Origin: Winogradskyella echinorum
GTDB lineage: Bacteria > Bacteroidota > Bacteroidia > Flavobacteriales > Flavobacteriaceae
Reading direction: 5' to 3'
Length of the DNA: 64,000 bases
Assembly (NCBI RefSeq): GCF_014297365.1
Contig: NZ_JACOQD010000006.1
Coordinates: 62,001 to 126,000, forward strand
Part shown: piece by piece, positions 16,010-24,933 of the stretch
Numbering within the stretch: the stretch's first letter is position 1
Layout of the letters: every line of letters starts with the position of its first letter
Position numbers and translations under genes: made by a program
The notes under the pieces: model-generated
What the model saw: the letters and a program-made list of their open reading frames with translations, nothing else
Told to the model about the DNA's origin: nothing
Database searches by the model: none

Positions 16010-17683
16010 TTAAGCGTATTTTTTCTTTCTAAAGTAGTTAAAAACAAATCCGAATAATGCAAGTATAACTAAAGGTAATACAATGTTTATAAGCTGCCAT
16101 TTACCTTTATTGTCTTTAATTTTATCGGCATCTAAAAAGGCAATATTAATTTCTTTAGCCCTAATGTTTATAAGTCCTGTATCATCTAAAAGATAATTAA
16201 CGGTGTTTAAAAGAAATTCTTTGTTTCCAAATGCCTTACCTGTGAGTTGATCAAAACCTAGTTCTTGAGGTCTATTTCTTATAACTTCGTTTTTAATAAT
16301 GTCGCCATCTGAAATAACAACCATTTTCGTAGGTTTACTTTGAGATTGAAAATTATTGACCTTAAATGGTAAAACACGTTTATCATACACCGAAGTAAAT
16401 TCGCCTTCTAACAGCACAGCTAAGTTTTGTGGTCCAGAATTATAGGTAGCTTCATCAGGTGCCTTGGTAACGTCTGCTAAAGAAATTGTGGTTAAGGCGC
16501 CTTCTAATTTAGATTTTGGAGAACTCTGTAATAAAATTGTTTTTTTAATACCATTTTTTAAAGTATCAATCGGACTTGCAAAATCAAACTTTACTAAGTT
16601 TAGATTCTTTGTAATTGAATGTTTAGGATTTGAAGCTGCTAATGGAGAATATTGCCACTGTAAAGGTTGCATTTGTGCTTGAGTGCCTTCTCCAATGGCC
16701 AACATAATTGGTGCCGAAAATAAATCTTTTACTAAAGTAGGATTGACTCTAAATCCATATTTAAAGAAAAAATCATTCAACTTTAAATCTCTCATTATAG
16801 ATACAGCTGTTCCTCTAACATTTTTTAAACTGTCTTGATCCATAACAACAGATTCTGTAAGCCAAAGACTTTTACCACCAGACATGGTATATTGGTCTAA
16901 AACTAATTTTTCGTTTTCTGTAAATGCTTCGCTTGGTTTGGCAGCAACAATTAAATCGTATTGTTTTAATTTATCTAAAGTGCCTTGAGGATTCGATGCA
17001 ACACTATCTAAAGTAAATTGCGCTAAATTATAATAGGGTTTTATAGTTTGTAAAAAATCAGCAATGTATAGATCTCCTAATTCTCCATTACCTTTTAAAA
17101 TGGCAATCTTTTTAGCTTTAGGGTTTACCAATTTATTAAAACCATCAGCAAACGCATACTCTAAAGATTGTACAGAATTAGTGATTTGTTCTTGTAAGCC
17201 TTGAGTAATGCTACGTTTTAATAATGGGATTTTAACTCTTTCATCTTTATAAGTTGCATAAGCCCATGGAAAAATAATGTCTTGAGTTACTTTGCCAGTA
17301 CTGTTGTCAGTGTTTATGTAAGGCTCTAATCCTTGTCTTGTTAACTCTTCAATATATTGTTGACGAGTACTTTCGTCTTCAATAGGATTAATATAATTGA
17401 TAAATATCTGATTGGTTTCTAGTTGAAATTCTTCAATTATTTGTCGCACTTCAGTTTGAAGTAATCTAAATTCTGAAGGAAAATCACCTTCTAAAAACAC
17501 ATCGATAATTAAAGGTGAATCTAAATCACTAATCATTGATTTTGAGACTTCAGATAGTGTATAGCGTTTATCTTTAGTTAAATCGAAGCGTTCATAGGCT
17601 TTGCTGGAAATAATGTTAACTAAAATTAGTCCAACAATAACAGCAAGAATATACAGTATAGATTTATTCTTCTTCATTCTCAA
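16010..17683 (-). CDS. gldG: gliding motility-associated ABC transporter substrate-binding protein GldG
   Basis: The protein has 557 residues. An N-terminal membrane segment (about 8-25) is followed by the family start AYERFDLTKDKRYTLSEVS, a large ABC_transp_aux domain, and a C-terminal membrane helix before a KKKYA tail. GldG works with GldF and the ATPase GldA, known to be needed for gliding and Type IX-linked functions in Flavobacterium. gldA is not in the window. The start overlaps the preceding gene by 20 bp (14 bp if the ATG at 17677 is used). The usual direct gldF-gldG junction is interrupted here by one gene. Confidence 0.93.
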   Translation of the reverse strand: MRMKKNKSILYILAVIVGLILVNIISSKAYERFDLTKDKRYTLSEVSKSMISDLDSPLIIDVFLEGDFPSEFRLLQTEVRQIIEEFQLETNQIFINYINPIEDESTRQQYIEELTRQGLEPYINTDNSTGKVTQDIIFPWAYATYKDERVKIPLLKRSITQGLQEQITNSVQSLEYAFADGFNKLVNPKAKKIAILKGNGELGDLYIADFLQTIKPYYNLAQFTLDSVASNPQGTLDKLKQYDLIVAAKPSEAFTENEKLVLDQYTMSGGKSLWLTESVVMDQDSLKNVRGTAVSIMRDLKLNDFFFKYGFRVNPTLVKDLFSAPIMLAIGEGTQAQMQPLQWQYSPLAASNPKHSITKNLNLVKFDFASPIDTLKNGIKKTILLQSSPKSKLEGALTTISLADVTKAPDEATYNSGPQNLAVLLEGEFTSVYDKRVLPFKVNNFQSQSKPTKMVVISDGDIIKNEVIRNRPQELGFDQLTGKAFGNKEFLLNTVNYLLDDTGLINIRAKEINIAFLDADKIKDNKGKWQLINIVLPLVILALFGFVFNYFRKKKYA

Positions 17684-18161
17684 ATTTTATTTCTTCTTGA
17701 TAAGGTCTTAATGCAACGACTTTATCATTTTTAAACGTAATTTCTACACAGTCTTTTTTATCATTAAAAGCACCAGGTTCAATACCTAGACCATAATTCC
17801 ATTTATTAGAATCGTGAGCCTTTTTTCCGTCATCCCAAGACAACCATTCTTCTTCACCTAAGAGATGAGTTATTTTTTCTTTAGATAAACCAATCAATGT
17901 ATCAGAGGTTATTGTGTTATCTATCATTTCGTAGCGCAGTGCTGGTTTTTCTGTCCAAGCTTCGCTATCAAAATATTTTTGATGATGGTAACTGCTAATA
18001 ATGTTTATAAAAGGGTAAAACATATAGAAATACACAAAAGGTGTTAATACCAAACTAATTAAAGCAGATAACCATTTTCGCTTATCTACTGTATTTAAAA
18101 ACAGGAATAGTAGAATAAATACTACTATCATAAAAATGACTAAAAAGGGTGTAATAATCAT
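17664..18161 (-). CDS. membrane-anchored protein of unknown function between gldF and gldG, 165 aa
   Basis: The protein has two N-terminal membrane segments (about residues 3-22 and 31-55) and a soluble C-terminal part with TLIGLSKEKITHLLGEE, then WNYGLG and a final strand with FKNDKVVALR. This pattern resembles the fold of small BamE/SmpA-like lipoprotein domains, but the likeness is loose. Its ATG shares one base with the gldF stop (TAATG) and its end overlaps gldG, so it is translationally coupled to both. A role linked to the Gld transporter is inferred from position only. Confidence 0.8.
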   Translation of the reverse strand: MIITPFLVIFMIVVFILLFLFLNTVDKRKWLSALISLVLTPFVYFYMFYPFINIISSYHHQKYFDSEAWTEKPALRYEMIDNTITSDTLIGLSKEKITHLLGEEEWLSWDDGKKAHDSNKWNYGLGIEPGAFNDKKDCVEITFKNDKVVALRPYQEEIKFENEEE

Positions 18162-18886
18162 TAGTTTTGTTTTTGAATTCTAAGTTTTGTGAATAATAAA
18201 AAGGCAAGCGCAACACTAATAAAATATACCAAATCCCTTGTGTCTATAACACCACGACTCATACTGTTATAATGAGAAGCCATACCTAAATCTTCCATAT
18301 ATACTAAATCACCAAAGATGTAGTAGTTAGAAAGCCCTTCAAAACCAAAGTAAAAAAAGAAGCAAATAAATACTGCGATAATAAAAGCCACAATCTGATT
18401 ATCAGATAGGGTAGAAGCAAAAACTCCAATGGCTGTGTAAGCTGCAACTAAAAACAAGAGTCCAAAATAAGAGCCTATGGTGCTTCCCATATCAAGATTA
18501 CCTTGTGGATTTCCTAACTGAGAAACGGTATAAACATATATTAAGGTTGGCAATAATGCTATAAGGATTAAAACAAACGCACCAAAGTACTTACCTAATA
18601 CTATCTGAAAATGAGAAATAGGCTTTGTTACTAATAATTCTAAAGTGCCTTGTTTCTTTTCATCACTAAAACTACGCATCGTAACAGCAGGCACCAAAAA
18701 GATTAAAATCCAAGGCCCTAATAGGAAGAAAGACGATAAGTTAGCTCTACCATTATCTAGTAAATTAAATTCCCCTTTAAAAACCCATAGAAAGAGTCCG
18801 TTTAACAATAGAAACACGGCTATTACCAAATAACCTATCGGTGAGGCGAAAAAGGTGTTTATTTCTTTTTTTAAAATTGCAATCAT
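18161..18886 (-). CDS. gldF: gliding motility-associated ABC transporter permease GldF
   Basis: The protein has 241 residues and six transmembrane segments of the ABC-2 permease type. The N-terminal [17 protein letters not shown] and the central [20 protein letters not shown] are typical of GldF. It forms the membrane channel part of the GldAFG transporter. It is the first gene of the gldF-X-gldG operon. An array of nine heptamers lies about 46 bp upstream of its start. Confidence 0.94.
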   Translation of the reverse strand: MIAILKKEINTFFASPIGYLVIAVFLLLNGLFLWVFKGEFNLLDNGRANLSSFFLLGPWILIFLVPAVTMRSFSDEKKQGTLELLVTKPISHFQIVLGKYFGAFVLILIALLPTLIYVYTVSQLGNPQGNLDMGSTIGSYFGLLFLVAAYTAIGVFASTLSDNQIVAFIIAVFICFFFYFGFEGLSNYYIFGDLVYMEDLGMASHYNSMSRGVIDTRDLVYFISVALAFLLFTKLRIQKQN

Positions 18887-18932
18887 TTTATTTTTTTAAT
18901 AATTCAGCCGCAAATACACGAATATTAATTTT

Positions 18933-18995
18933 GCTTACTGCTTACTGCTTACTGCTTACTGCTTACTGCTTACTGCTTACTGCTTACTGCTTACT
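18933..18995. repeat. Tandem heptamer array, nine copies of GCTTACT
   Basis: Bases 18933-18995 are nine perfect copies of the 7-bp unit GCTTACT (AGTAAGC on the minus strand). The array starts at the stop codon of the monooxygenase gene (18991-18993 lies in the last copy) and fills the gap to gldF. A second array with the same unit is at 24100-24169. Confidence 0.97.
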
Positions 18996-19287
18996 TGAGC
19001 GAAGCGAGTTTATCCACACTCCAAGCTTCAGGCTTATCGTTAAACAACAGTTTAGTCTTAGCCCAAACACTTTTAAATAATTCTGAATGTCTGTACGTAT
19101 TTAAATCTGCTTCAGAGTCCCAATAACTATACGTAAAAAATATATTGGTATTGTTCTGGTCGCGATACAATTCTAAAAAATTACAGCCTTCAAAATTTCG
19201 AATCTCAGTTTTTACAGTTTCAAAATTAGCCAAGAATTCTTCAATCTTCGACGGATCAAAACTCATTTTTACAATTCTTACTAACAT
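18991..19287 (-). CDS. antibiotic biosynthesis monooxygenase (ABM) domain protein
   Basis: The protein has 98 residues and the ferredoxin-like ABM fold: first strand [10 protein letters not shown], helix [26 protein letters not shown], strand FFTYSYWDS and helix [14 protein letters not shown]. Such small proteins are cofactor-free oxygenases or signal-type dimers; many act on quinols or have unknown substrates. The stop codon lies inside the heptamer array, so the C terminus (SVDKLASLK) directly borders the repeat. Confidence 0.85.
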   Translation of the reverse strand: MLVRIVKMSFDPSKIEEFLANFETVKTEIRNFEGCNFLELYRDQNNTNIFFTYSYWDSEADLNTYRHSELFKSVWAKTKLLFNDKPEAWSVDKLASLK

Positions 19288-19407
19288 ATTATTAAAAGCT
19301 TTTAGTAATTCCTCTGCAGAGCAAAGGACTTTCTCACTTTTGTGAGTATTACTTATTATTTTTTTTACTTCAACTTAAACATTTTTTCCTTCGTGCGTTA
19401 ACTAAAA

Positions 19408-20271
19408 CTATGACGAGCGTGTATGAGAAGGACTAAGTATGGGCAAAAAGTTAACAGTTACTGTATCCATAGTTTTTAAACCCATTAAAGTAGAGGCACT
19501 ACCAACAGTAGTACAATTACTCTTATAAACTGCTATTTCTAAATACCCAGAAGAGTTAAATACTACAAGACCTTTACCTTCATCATTTCGTTTAGATTCA
19601 TCTAATTCAAAATTTACAATATCGCTATACTTACTATATATTTTTTTGAATTTATGGTTTCTAGCTGATATTTCATAAGACCTCGTTTTTTGGACTTCTT
19701 CAAAAAACTTTTGTTTAATATTAGTAACTACATTTCCGTAATTATCGATGTAGATTACACTACCTATAATTTGATTCTGTTCGTCATTAACAAACGGAAT
19801 TAAATTCTTAATCGGTTTTATAGTGTTAATAACTTTTCCAATAATCTCTAAAGTCCCTCCTCTTGCAATATGGCAGGCTACTTTAACAAAAACATCTAAC
19901 ACAGGGAAGCTAGTCTCTATCTTATCGTGGATGTTTATTTCTACAATCTTTTCTGGCACAATCTCAGCACAAATCATACTCATTATACCATTATTAGCAC
20001 ATATAAAGTAATGGTCATCTAACTTAACTGCAACGTGCTTGTTTTCAGGACTTAACTCAGAGTCAATTCCTATAATATGAATCGTTCCTTTTGGGAAACT
20101 GCTATAGGCATTTAATATAATATAAGCCGCTTCAGAAATATTAAAAGGTGATACCGAATGTGAAACATCTACAATTCTCACATCCGAAAGTTCACTGTAA
20201 ATAGCACCTTTTATTGCGCCAGCAAAGTGATCTTTTTCTCCAAAATCAGTCGTTAAAGTGATTATTGCCAT
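19408..20271 (-). CDS. SAM hydroxide adenosyltransferase (DUF62) family protein
   Basis: The protein has 287 residues. It starts with the family motif ITLTTDFG, with Asp9, and shows the conserved stretches VDVSHSVSPFNISEAAYIL, CANNGIMSMI and VIYIDNYGNVVTNI typical of the duf62/fluorinase fold. Characterised relatives hydrolyse S-adenosylmethionine to adenosine and methionine. It lacks the loop insertion of true fluorinases as far as I can tell. It is divergent from the PhoH gene. Confidence 0.93.
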   Translation of the reverse strand: MAIITLTTDFGEKDHFAGAIKGAIYSELSDVRIVDVSHSVSPFNISEAAYIILNAYSSFPKGTIHIIGIDSELSPENKHVAVKLDDHYFICANNGIMSMICAEIVPEKIVEINIHDKIETSFPVLDVFVKVACHIARGGTLEIIGKVINTIKPIKNLIPFVNDEQNQIIGSVIYIDNYGNVVTNIKQKFFEEVQKTRSYEISARNHKFKKIYSKYSDIVNFELDESKRNDEGKGLVVFNSSGYLEIAVYKSNCTTVGSASTLMGLKTMDTVTVNFLPILSPSHTRSS

Positions 20272-20317
20272 GGAATGATTGTTGATATTTTTTTAAGAAT
20301 TATGGTTGTAAAATTAT

Positions 20318-20337
20318 TAGATTTGTGTGTACACAAA
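20318..20337 (+). promoter_or_regulatory. Candidate promoter with palindrome upstream of the PhoH gene
   Basis: An exact -7 element TAGATTTG lies at 20318-20325. It overlaps the palindrome TTTGTG-TGTA-CACAAA (20322-20337), which would sit at the transcription start. No clear TTG at the right spacing is seen, so the call is tentative. Confidence 0.35.
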
Positions 20338-20381
20338 ACTAATAAAAGAAATCAGATTAATACACTAAATAAAGCACGCTT

Positions 20382-21335
20382 TTGAACGAACTTATCCTAG
20401 AACTCGAAGAAATTACTCCAAAAGAATTTTTCGGCCCACAAAATGCAAATATTGAACTTCTAAAAAAGTATTTTCCAAAACTTAAAATTGTAGCCAGAGG
20501 CAATAAATTAAAGGCCTATGGTGACGAAGATTTACTCGAAGAGTTTGATCATAGAATGACCATGCTTATGAAACATTTTGGAAAGTATAATAAACTAGAT
20601 GAAAATGTTATAGAGCGTGTACTTACAAGTAATAGCAGCGAAGATTACAACACTTCTGCTAAGAGTGGTGAAGTTATTGTGCACGGAGTTGGTGGTAAGC
20701 TTATTAAGGCACAAACTGCAAATCAGCGTAAACTTGTTGAGAGCGTACGTAAAAATGATATGGTATTTGCTATTGGTCCTGCTGGTACAGGGAAAACCTA
20801 TACTGGAGTAGCTTTGGCAGTACAAGCACTAAAAAGTAAAGAAGTAAAGCGTATAATTTTAACTCGACCTGCTGTGGAAGCTGGTGAGAATTTAGGATTT
20901 CTGCCTGGTGATTTAAAAGAAAAATTAGATCCTTATATGCAACCGTTATATGATGCTTTGCGAGATATGATTCCGGCAGAAAAGCTAGAAAATTATATAG
21001 AAAAAGGTGTGATTCAAATTGCTCCATTAGCTTTTATGCGTGGCCGTACTCTAGATAATGCTTTTGTGATTTTAGATGAAGGACAAAATACAACGCATGC
21101 CCAAATGAAAATGTTCTTAACTCGTATGGGTAAAAATGCTAAGTTTTTGTTGACAGGAGATCCTGGTCAGGTAGATTTACCACGTCGTACTATTTCTGGA
21201 CTTAAAGAAGCGCTTTTAGTTCTTAAAAATATTGAAGGTATTGGCATGATTTATTTAGATGATAAAGACGTGATTCGTCACAAATTAGTTAAGAAAGTAA
21301 TTTCGGCTTATAAAAGTATTGAGAATAGGGATTAA
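20382..21335 (+). CDS. PhoH-like ATPase
   Basis: The protein has 317 residues. The Walker A motif GPAGTGKT lies at 132-139 and the Walker B motif VILDEGQN ends at 235. An N-terminal domain of about 110 residues precedes the ATPase domain, as in flavobacterial PhoH proteins. The start codon is TTG, and the resulting N terminus MNELILELEEITPKEFFG fits the family, so I keep it. PhoH proteins are ATP-binding, helicase-like proteins with a role in RNA handling. The gene is divergent from the SAM hydrolase gene. Confidence 0.94.
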   Translation: MNELILELEEITPKEFFGPQNANIELLKKYFPKLKIVARGNKLKAYGDEDLLEEFDHRMTMLMKHFGKYNKLDENVIERVLTSNSSEDYNTSAKSGEVIVHGVGGKLIKAQTANQRKLVESVRKNDMVFAIGPAGTGKTYTGVALAVQALKSKEVKRIILTRPAVEAGENLGFLPGDLKEKLDPYMQPLYDALRDMIPAEKLENYIEKGVIQIAPLAFMRGRTLDNAFVILDEGQNTTHAQMKMFLTRMGKNAKFLLTGDPGQVDLPRRTISGLKEALLVLKNIEGIGMIYLDDKDVIRHKLVKKVISAYKSIENRD

Positions 21336-21384
21336 TTTTTTTAGGAGCTATTTCCAGCTTTCCGCTATATCTTTTTATTTGCTG

Positions 21385-21402
21385 ACTTCGACTACGCTCA
21401 GT
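21385..21402. repeat. Dispersed intergenic repeat ACTTCGACTACGCTCAGT
   Basis: This 18-bp word occurs identically at 23456-23473, and a shortened relative (GAGCGCAGTCGAAGT) occurs in reverse at 10481-10495. The 172-bp gap 21336-21507 has no ORF and ends in simple words such as AAAAGCTAAAAGCTAAG before purC. Confidence 0.85.
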
Positions 21403-21507
21403 CACCAAATAAAAAGGATGCCGCTTCAATCTGGGCTAGGGCTTAATCTAAAAGTAATAAGCATAACAAACTAATAGCTAATATCCAAAAGCTAAAAGCT
21501 AAGTAAA

Positions 21508-22461
21508 ATGAGTGATACCATAATAGATACCAATTTCAATTTTCCTAATCAGAAATCTGTTTACAAAGGAAAAGTAAGAGAAGTTTATAACATTAATGAT
21601 GAGCAGTTAGTAATGGTTGCAACAGACCGTTTAAGTGCTTTTGATGTGGTGATGCCAAAAGGAATCCCTTTTAAAGGGCAAATCTTGAATCAGATTGCGA
21701 CAAAGATGATGAAAGATACTGAAGATTTAGTGCCAAATTGGTTGGTTGCTACACCAGATCCTAATGTTGCTGTTGGACATTTATGTGATCCTTTTAAAGT
21801 AGAAATGGTAATACGTGGCTATATGTCTGGTCATGCTGCACGAGAATATAAAGCAGGAAAGCGAATGCTTTGTGGAGTCGAAATGCCTGAAGGTATGAAA
21901 GAAAACGACAAGTTTCCACAACCTATAATAACACCAGCAACAAAAGCAGAAATGGGCGACCATGATGAAGATATTTCTCGTGAAGATATATTAGCAAGAG
22001 GTATTGTTTCTGAAAAGGATTATTTAATTCTTGAAGATTATACTAGAAAGTTATTTCAACGCGGAACAGAAATCGCAGCAGAACGTGGTCTAATCCTAGT
22101 AGATACTAAATACGAATTCGGAAAAACCAAAGACGGTAAAATAGTATTGATTGACGAAATCCATACACCAGATTCCTCACGTTATTTTTATGCAGAAGGT
22201 TACCAAGAGCGACAAGATAGAGGTGAAGCTCAAAAGCAGTTGTCTAAAGAATTTGTGCGTCAATGGTTAATTTCAAATGATTTTCAAGGTTTAGAAGGAC
22301 AAACGGTGCCATTTATGAGTGATGCGTATATTGAAACTGTTAGCGAGCGTTATATTGAGCTTTATGAAAATATTACAGGTGAGACCTTTGTAAAAGCTGA
22401 TGTAAATGATATTCAGAATAGGATTGAGGCTAATATTTTGAGGTATTTGGAAGGTGTTTAG
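21508..22461 (+). CDS. purC: phosphoribosylaminoimidazolesuccinocarboxamide synthase
   Basis: The protein has 317 residues, the longer type of SAICAR synthase (the short bacterial type is about 240). It shows YKGKVREVY near the N terminus, [20 protein letters not shown] and the signature [11 protein letters not shown], with [12 protein letters not shown]. It joins aspartate to CAIR in purine synthesis. It is preceded by repeat-rich DNA and followed by a repeat cluster, so it is probably transcribed alone. No purine riboswitch is seen upstream. Confidence 0.97.
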   Translation: MSDTIIDTNFNFPNQKSVYKGKVREVYNINDEQLVMVATDRLSAFDVVMPKGIPFKGQILNQIATKMMKDTEDLVPNWLVATPDPNVAVGHLCDPFKVEMVIRGYMSGHAAREYKAGKRMLCGVEMPEGMKENDKFPQPIITPATKAEMGDHDEDISREDILARGIVSEKDYLILEDYTRKLFQRGTEIAAERGLILVDTKYEFGKTKDGKIVLIDEIHTPDSSRYFYAEGYQERQDRGEAQKQLSKEFVRQWLISNDFQGLEGQTVPFMSDAYIETVSERYIELYENITGETFVKADVNDIQNRIEANILRYLEGV

Positions 22462-22462
22462 T

Positions 22463-22612
22463 TGTTTATTCGTTGAGTTGTTAAGTCGTTGAATTGCTAA
22501 AGCGTTTTTTTTTATTAATTGTTTAGTCATTTAGTTGTCATGCTGAACTTGTTTCAGCATCTATTTTTTGAGACGATATTCTGAAACAAGTTAGGAATAA
22601 CGAAAAATTCAT
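22463..22612. repeat. Intergenic repeat cluster with the palindrome ATGCTGAACTTGTTTCAGCAT
   Basis: Bases 22463-22500 hold imperfect words of the type GTTTATTCGTTGA-GTTGTTAAGTCGTTGA. Bases 22540-22560 are a perfect 8-bp stem palindrome with loop CTTGT. A degenerate reverse copy (CTGAAACAAGTTAGGAATAACG) follows at 22580-22601. Related copies lie at 23374-23490 and 39241-39260. Confidence 0.75.
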
Positions 22613-22613
22613 A

Positions 22614-23330
22614 TCAATACTTTTTCTTACTTCCTTTAATCCCCGTTGCACAACCAAAAAAATATTCAACATATTCAACTTCAAATTCTGACTTGTCAAA
22701 AATTTGATGAACATTTCTTGAATTTCCATATTCTTCTGTGTAAACACCTAACATTTTATAAGTCTCAGGGTTTCCAAGAAATAGCTTTCCTATTATTGGA
22801 ATAATATTTTTAAGGTAAAACATATAAAAAGGTTTAAGTATTTTACTATTAGTAACAGAAACATCAATAAGCGAAAATTTGCCACCTGGTTTTAGAATTC
22901 GATCAATTTCATATACCAATTTTTTAAGTTGTTCGTCATCAAAAGTCTTTAATCCAAAACCAGAAATAACATAATCTGCAGTTTCGTTTGCGATTGAGTT
23001 TTTAAAGACATTTTCTTTAAGTATTTCAATTGATGAGTTTTTAAAATTCCTTTTGTTTTTCTCAGCACGATTTACCATTTCGGTAGAGAAGTCTAGTCCA
23101 ATTAATTTTGAATTTTTATCCGATTTTTTTAAAATATGTTTCCAGCATTCACCCATACCAGTCATTAAATCGACTACTGTTTTTCCTTTTTCTATATTAA
23201 TTTCCTCTACACATTGCCTTCTCCATCTTTCACTAAATCCAAAGGATGTTATAAAGTTCATGTTAGAATAGGAACTACTCATTCTATCAAATAGACTTTC
23301 AACAAATTTAGGTTCATAGATTTCTTTCAT
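22614..23330 (-). CDS. class I SAM-dependent methyltransferase, UbiE/MenG-like
   Basis: The protein has 238 residues. Motif I (VVDLMTGMGE) lies at about 52-61, the acidic residue of motif II in IGLDFS, and the post-I region DYVISGFGLKTF with DRILKPGGKFSLIDVS matches the UbiE/COQ5 group. The N-terminal VESLFDRMSSSYSNMN is also typical. Residue choice in motif I (TGMG, not GTG) differs from true MenG, so the substrate is uncertain. The gene is flanked on both sides by repeat clusters, and true menaquinone MenG may lie elsewhere in the genome. Confidence 0.85.
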   Translation of the reverse strand: MKEIYEPKFVESLFDRMSSSYSNMNFITSFGFSERWRRQCVEEINIEKGKTVVDLMTGMGECWKHILKKSDKNSKLIGLDFSTEMVNRAEKNKRNFKNSSIEILKENVFKNSIANETADYVISGFGLKTFDDEQLKKLVYEIDRILKPGGKFSLIDVSVTNSKILKPFYMFYLKNIIPIIGKLFLGNPETYKMLGVYTEEYGNSRNVHQIFDKSEFEVEYVEYFFGCATGIKGSKKKY

Positions 23331-23373
23331 TTTTTATTCTAAACGGAATTATTAGTAATTGTTTATTTCTTTG

Positions 23374-23490
23374 TCATGTTGAACTACCATACTAAGCTTG
23401 TTTACAGTAAGTTTCATGATCTAATGTTACATCAAATATGAGATTCTGAAACAACACTTCGACTACGCTCAGTATAGCAATTCAGAATGA
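23374..23490. repeat. Degenerate copy of the CTGAACTTGTTTCAG repeat joined to ACTTCGACTACGCTCAGT
   Basis: The gap 23331-23496 has no ORF. It contains TCATGTTGAACTACC, then AGCTTGTTTACAG, then GAGATTCTGAAACAACACTTCGACTACGCTCAG, so the two repeat families of this window are directly joined here. Confidence 0.65.
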
Positions 23491-23496
23491 TACAAC

Positions 23497-24021
23497 TTAA
23501 TATTTCTCTTTTAAAATCTTAGTATGATGCTCTACGTGGTGTGCTGTCCACATAATAATTTCGCGTACAGGCATTTTACCCATTAGCGGATGTGGTAGTA
23601 TTACCGTGTCTAAATTAGTATCACTGATTTTCTTGGTCTTGTATTGTAGTTTTTTACTTTCGGTTTGAAGTCGGTTTAAAATGTAGTGCTTATCAGCTAG
23701 TGTTGGCACTTTCATATTTTGAGAGCCTTTAAAAGTTTTGCCTTTAGCATCCAATAACCGTTCTTGATAACGTTTTACTATAGCATCGTAATCTCTAACG
23801 GGTCTGTTAGCTTTACCAAATTTAAAGCGTAAAAGAAATTTAGGCATGCTCAATGCATCATTGAGTGGTTTAACACTTTGAAGTAAATGCAGGGCTTGTT
23901 GTCCTTGCGTCCATTTACCTTCTGGTCCTTGTGTCCAAGATTCTTTAGGTTGTTGTTCTAACCACGAAATTAATTCAGAATGTTTGGCTTCAATTAGATC
24001 CGCAATAGCTTCTTTATCCAT
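23497..24021 (-). CDS. DinB-like four-helix protein
   Basis: The protein has 174 residues. The histidine pattern of DinB-like metal-binding bundles is visible: His45 in GQQALHLLQSV and the C-terminal WTAHHVEHHTKIL with His161, His162, His165 and His166. Such proteins are metal-dependent transferases or of unknown function. A second, unrelated DinB-like protein (DUF1572) occurs at 48282. No partner gene is evident nearby. Confidence 0.82.
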   Translation of the reverse strand: MDKEAIADLIEAKHSELISWLEQQPKESWTQGPEGKWTQGQQALHLLQSVKPLNDALSMPKFLLRFKFGKANRPVRDYDAIVKRYQERLLDAKGKTFKGSQNMKVPTLADKHYILNRLQTESKKLQYKTKKISDTNLDTVILPHPLMGKMPVREIIMWTAHHVEHHTKILKEKY

Positions 24022-24086
24022 AGTTAAGAATTTGATAAAGAAAAGATAGGTAAAAAAAGGTTTAGTTGTTTATCCGTTATGTAGTG

Positions 24087-24169
24087 GATTCGTTTATTTG
24101 CTTATTGCTTATTGCTTATTGCTTATTGCTTATTGCTTACTGCTTACTGCTTACTGCTTACTGCTTACT
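24087..24169. repeat. Word GATTCGTTTATTTG joined to a heptamer array (5x GCTTATT, 5x GCTTACT)
   Basis: Bases 24100-24169 are ten perfect heptamers: five GCTTATT then five GCTTACT. The 14-bp word GATTCGTTTATTTG at 24087-24100 leads into the array and occurs again at 25480-25493, beside the four-helix-bundle gene. The array lies 5 bp after the stop codon of the DUF6048 gene (leftward). Confidence 0.95.
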
Positions 24170-24174
24170 TCACA

Positions 24175-24933
24175 CTATTCATCCACTTCCTTCTCCTGAA
24201 CTACAATTTTATCCTTTTTAAATATTGGAACTAGGTAAGATAAATTGAATCCAAAGCCACCACCAAAACGACCACTATCATAAGTTCTATTAAATCCTGG
24301 AATGTATAAATTCTCGTATTCGTTGGGTTCAGTTTCAGTAATTAGAGCTTTTAGTTGCACATTGATACCAGCAAAGAAATTATTGAATAATTCAGCCTTT
24401 AATCCGATTTGTACTTCAGCCCATATGGCTGTTAAACCTTTAAATTCCTGACCTTCTTCTATTGAAACTTGTTCATTCCAATATTGGTTATTTACATTAT
24501 AAATATCGTAACTATTAAGTGTTTGACTAAATGTACTTGCACCAACTCTAAAACCAGCGTAAATCATGTTTTCCATGTCTAGCCAATTTTTGTACATATT
24601 AAGATCTACACCACCTTTAAAGTAACTTCCTTTAGTGGTATTATCTAAAACTTCATTTACTATAGTGCGTTCTTCATTACCAATTTCACCAGCTAAGTAC
24701 AATTTTTTTGAGAGACGATAATCACCCATAATCTCAAAACCTGTGTAGTTATCCTCAAAAAAAGTACGAGCTAATTTACTGAGGTCTGCTCCAAGACGTA
24801 GTCCATACTTTTGCTTAAAAACTAAGGTGTCTTTTACGGTTTTCTTTTTTTCTTGTGCTAATGCTATTGTAGAAAACAACAGCAAAATCACTATACATCT
24901 AGTGAAAGATGCGAACGTGTACTGTGTTTTCAT
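24175..24933 (-). CDS. DUF6048 family outer membrane-type protein
   Basis: The protein has 252 residues with a signal peptide (to about residue 26, STIALAQ). The body alternates polar and aromatic residues like a beta barrel, with stretches such as LGADLSKLARTFFEDNYTGFEI and GGGFGFNLSYLVPIF. DUF6048 genes are known to follow DUF6452 genes in Flavobacteriia, as here, with a 35-bp overlap. The function is unknown. It is the last gene of a leftward run that starts at rlmD. Confidence 0.85.
   Translation of the reverse strand: MKTQYTFASFTRCIVILLLFSTIALAQEKKKTVKDTLVFKQKYGLRLGADLSKLARTFFEDNYTGFEIMGDYRLSKKLYLAGEIGNEERTIVNEVLDNTTKGSYFKGGVDLNMYKNWLDMENMIYAGFRVGASTFSQTLNSYDIYNVNNQYWNEQVSIEEGQEFKGLTAIWAEVQIGLKAELFNNFFAGINVQLKALITETEPNEYENLYIPGFNRTYDSGRFGGGFGFNLSYLVPIFKKDKIVVQEKEVDE

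Noticed and set aside
18933-18995. Possible CRISPR array
   Set aside because: The units are perfect 7-bp heptamers without spacers, and no cas genes are present.
20595-21027. Several ORFs inside the PhoH gene on both strands
   Set aside because: They overlap conserved ATPase motifs of PhoH and show low-complexity translations.
22463-22500. Short peptide or leader gene after purC
   Set aside because: The region is made of repeated words and no start and stop pair with sensible content was found.
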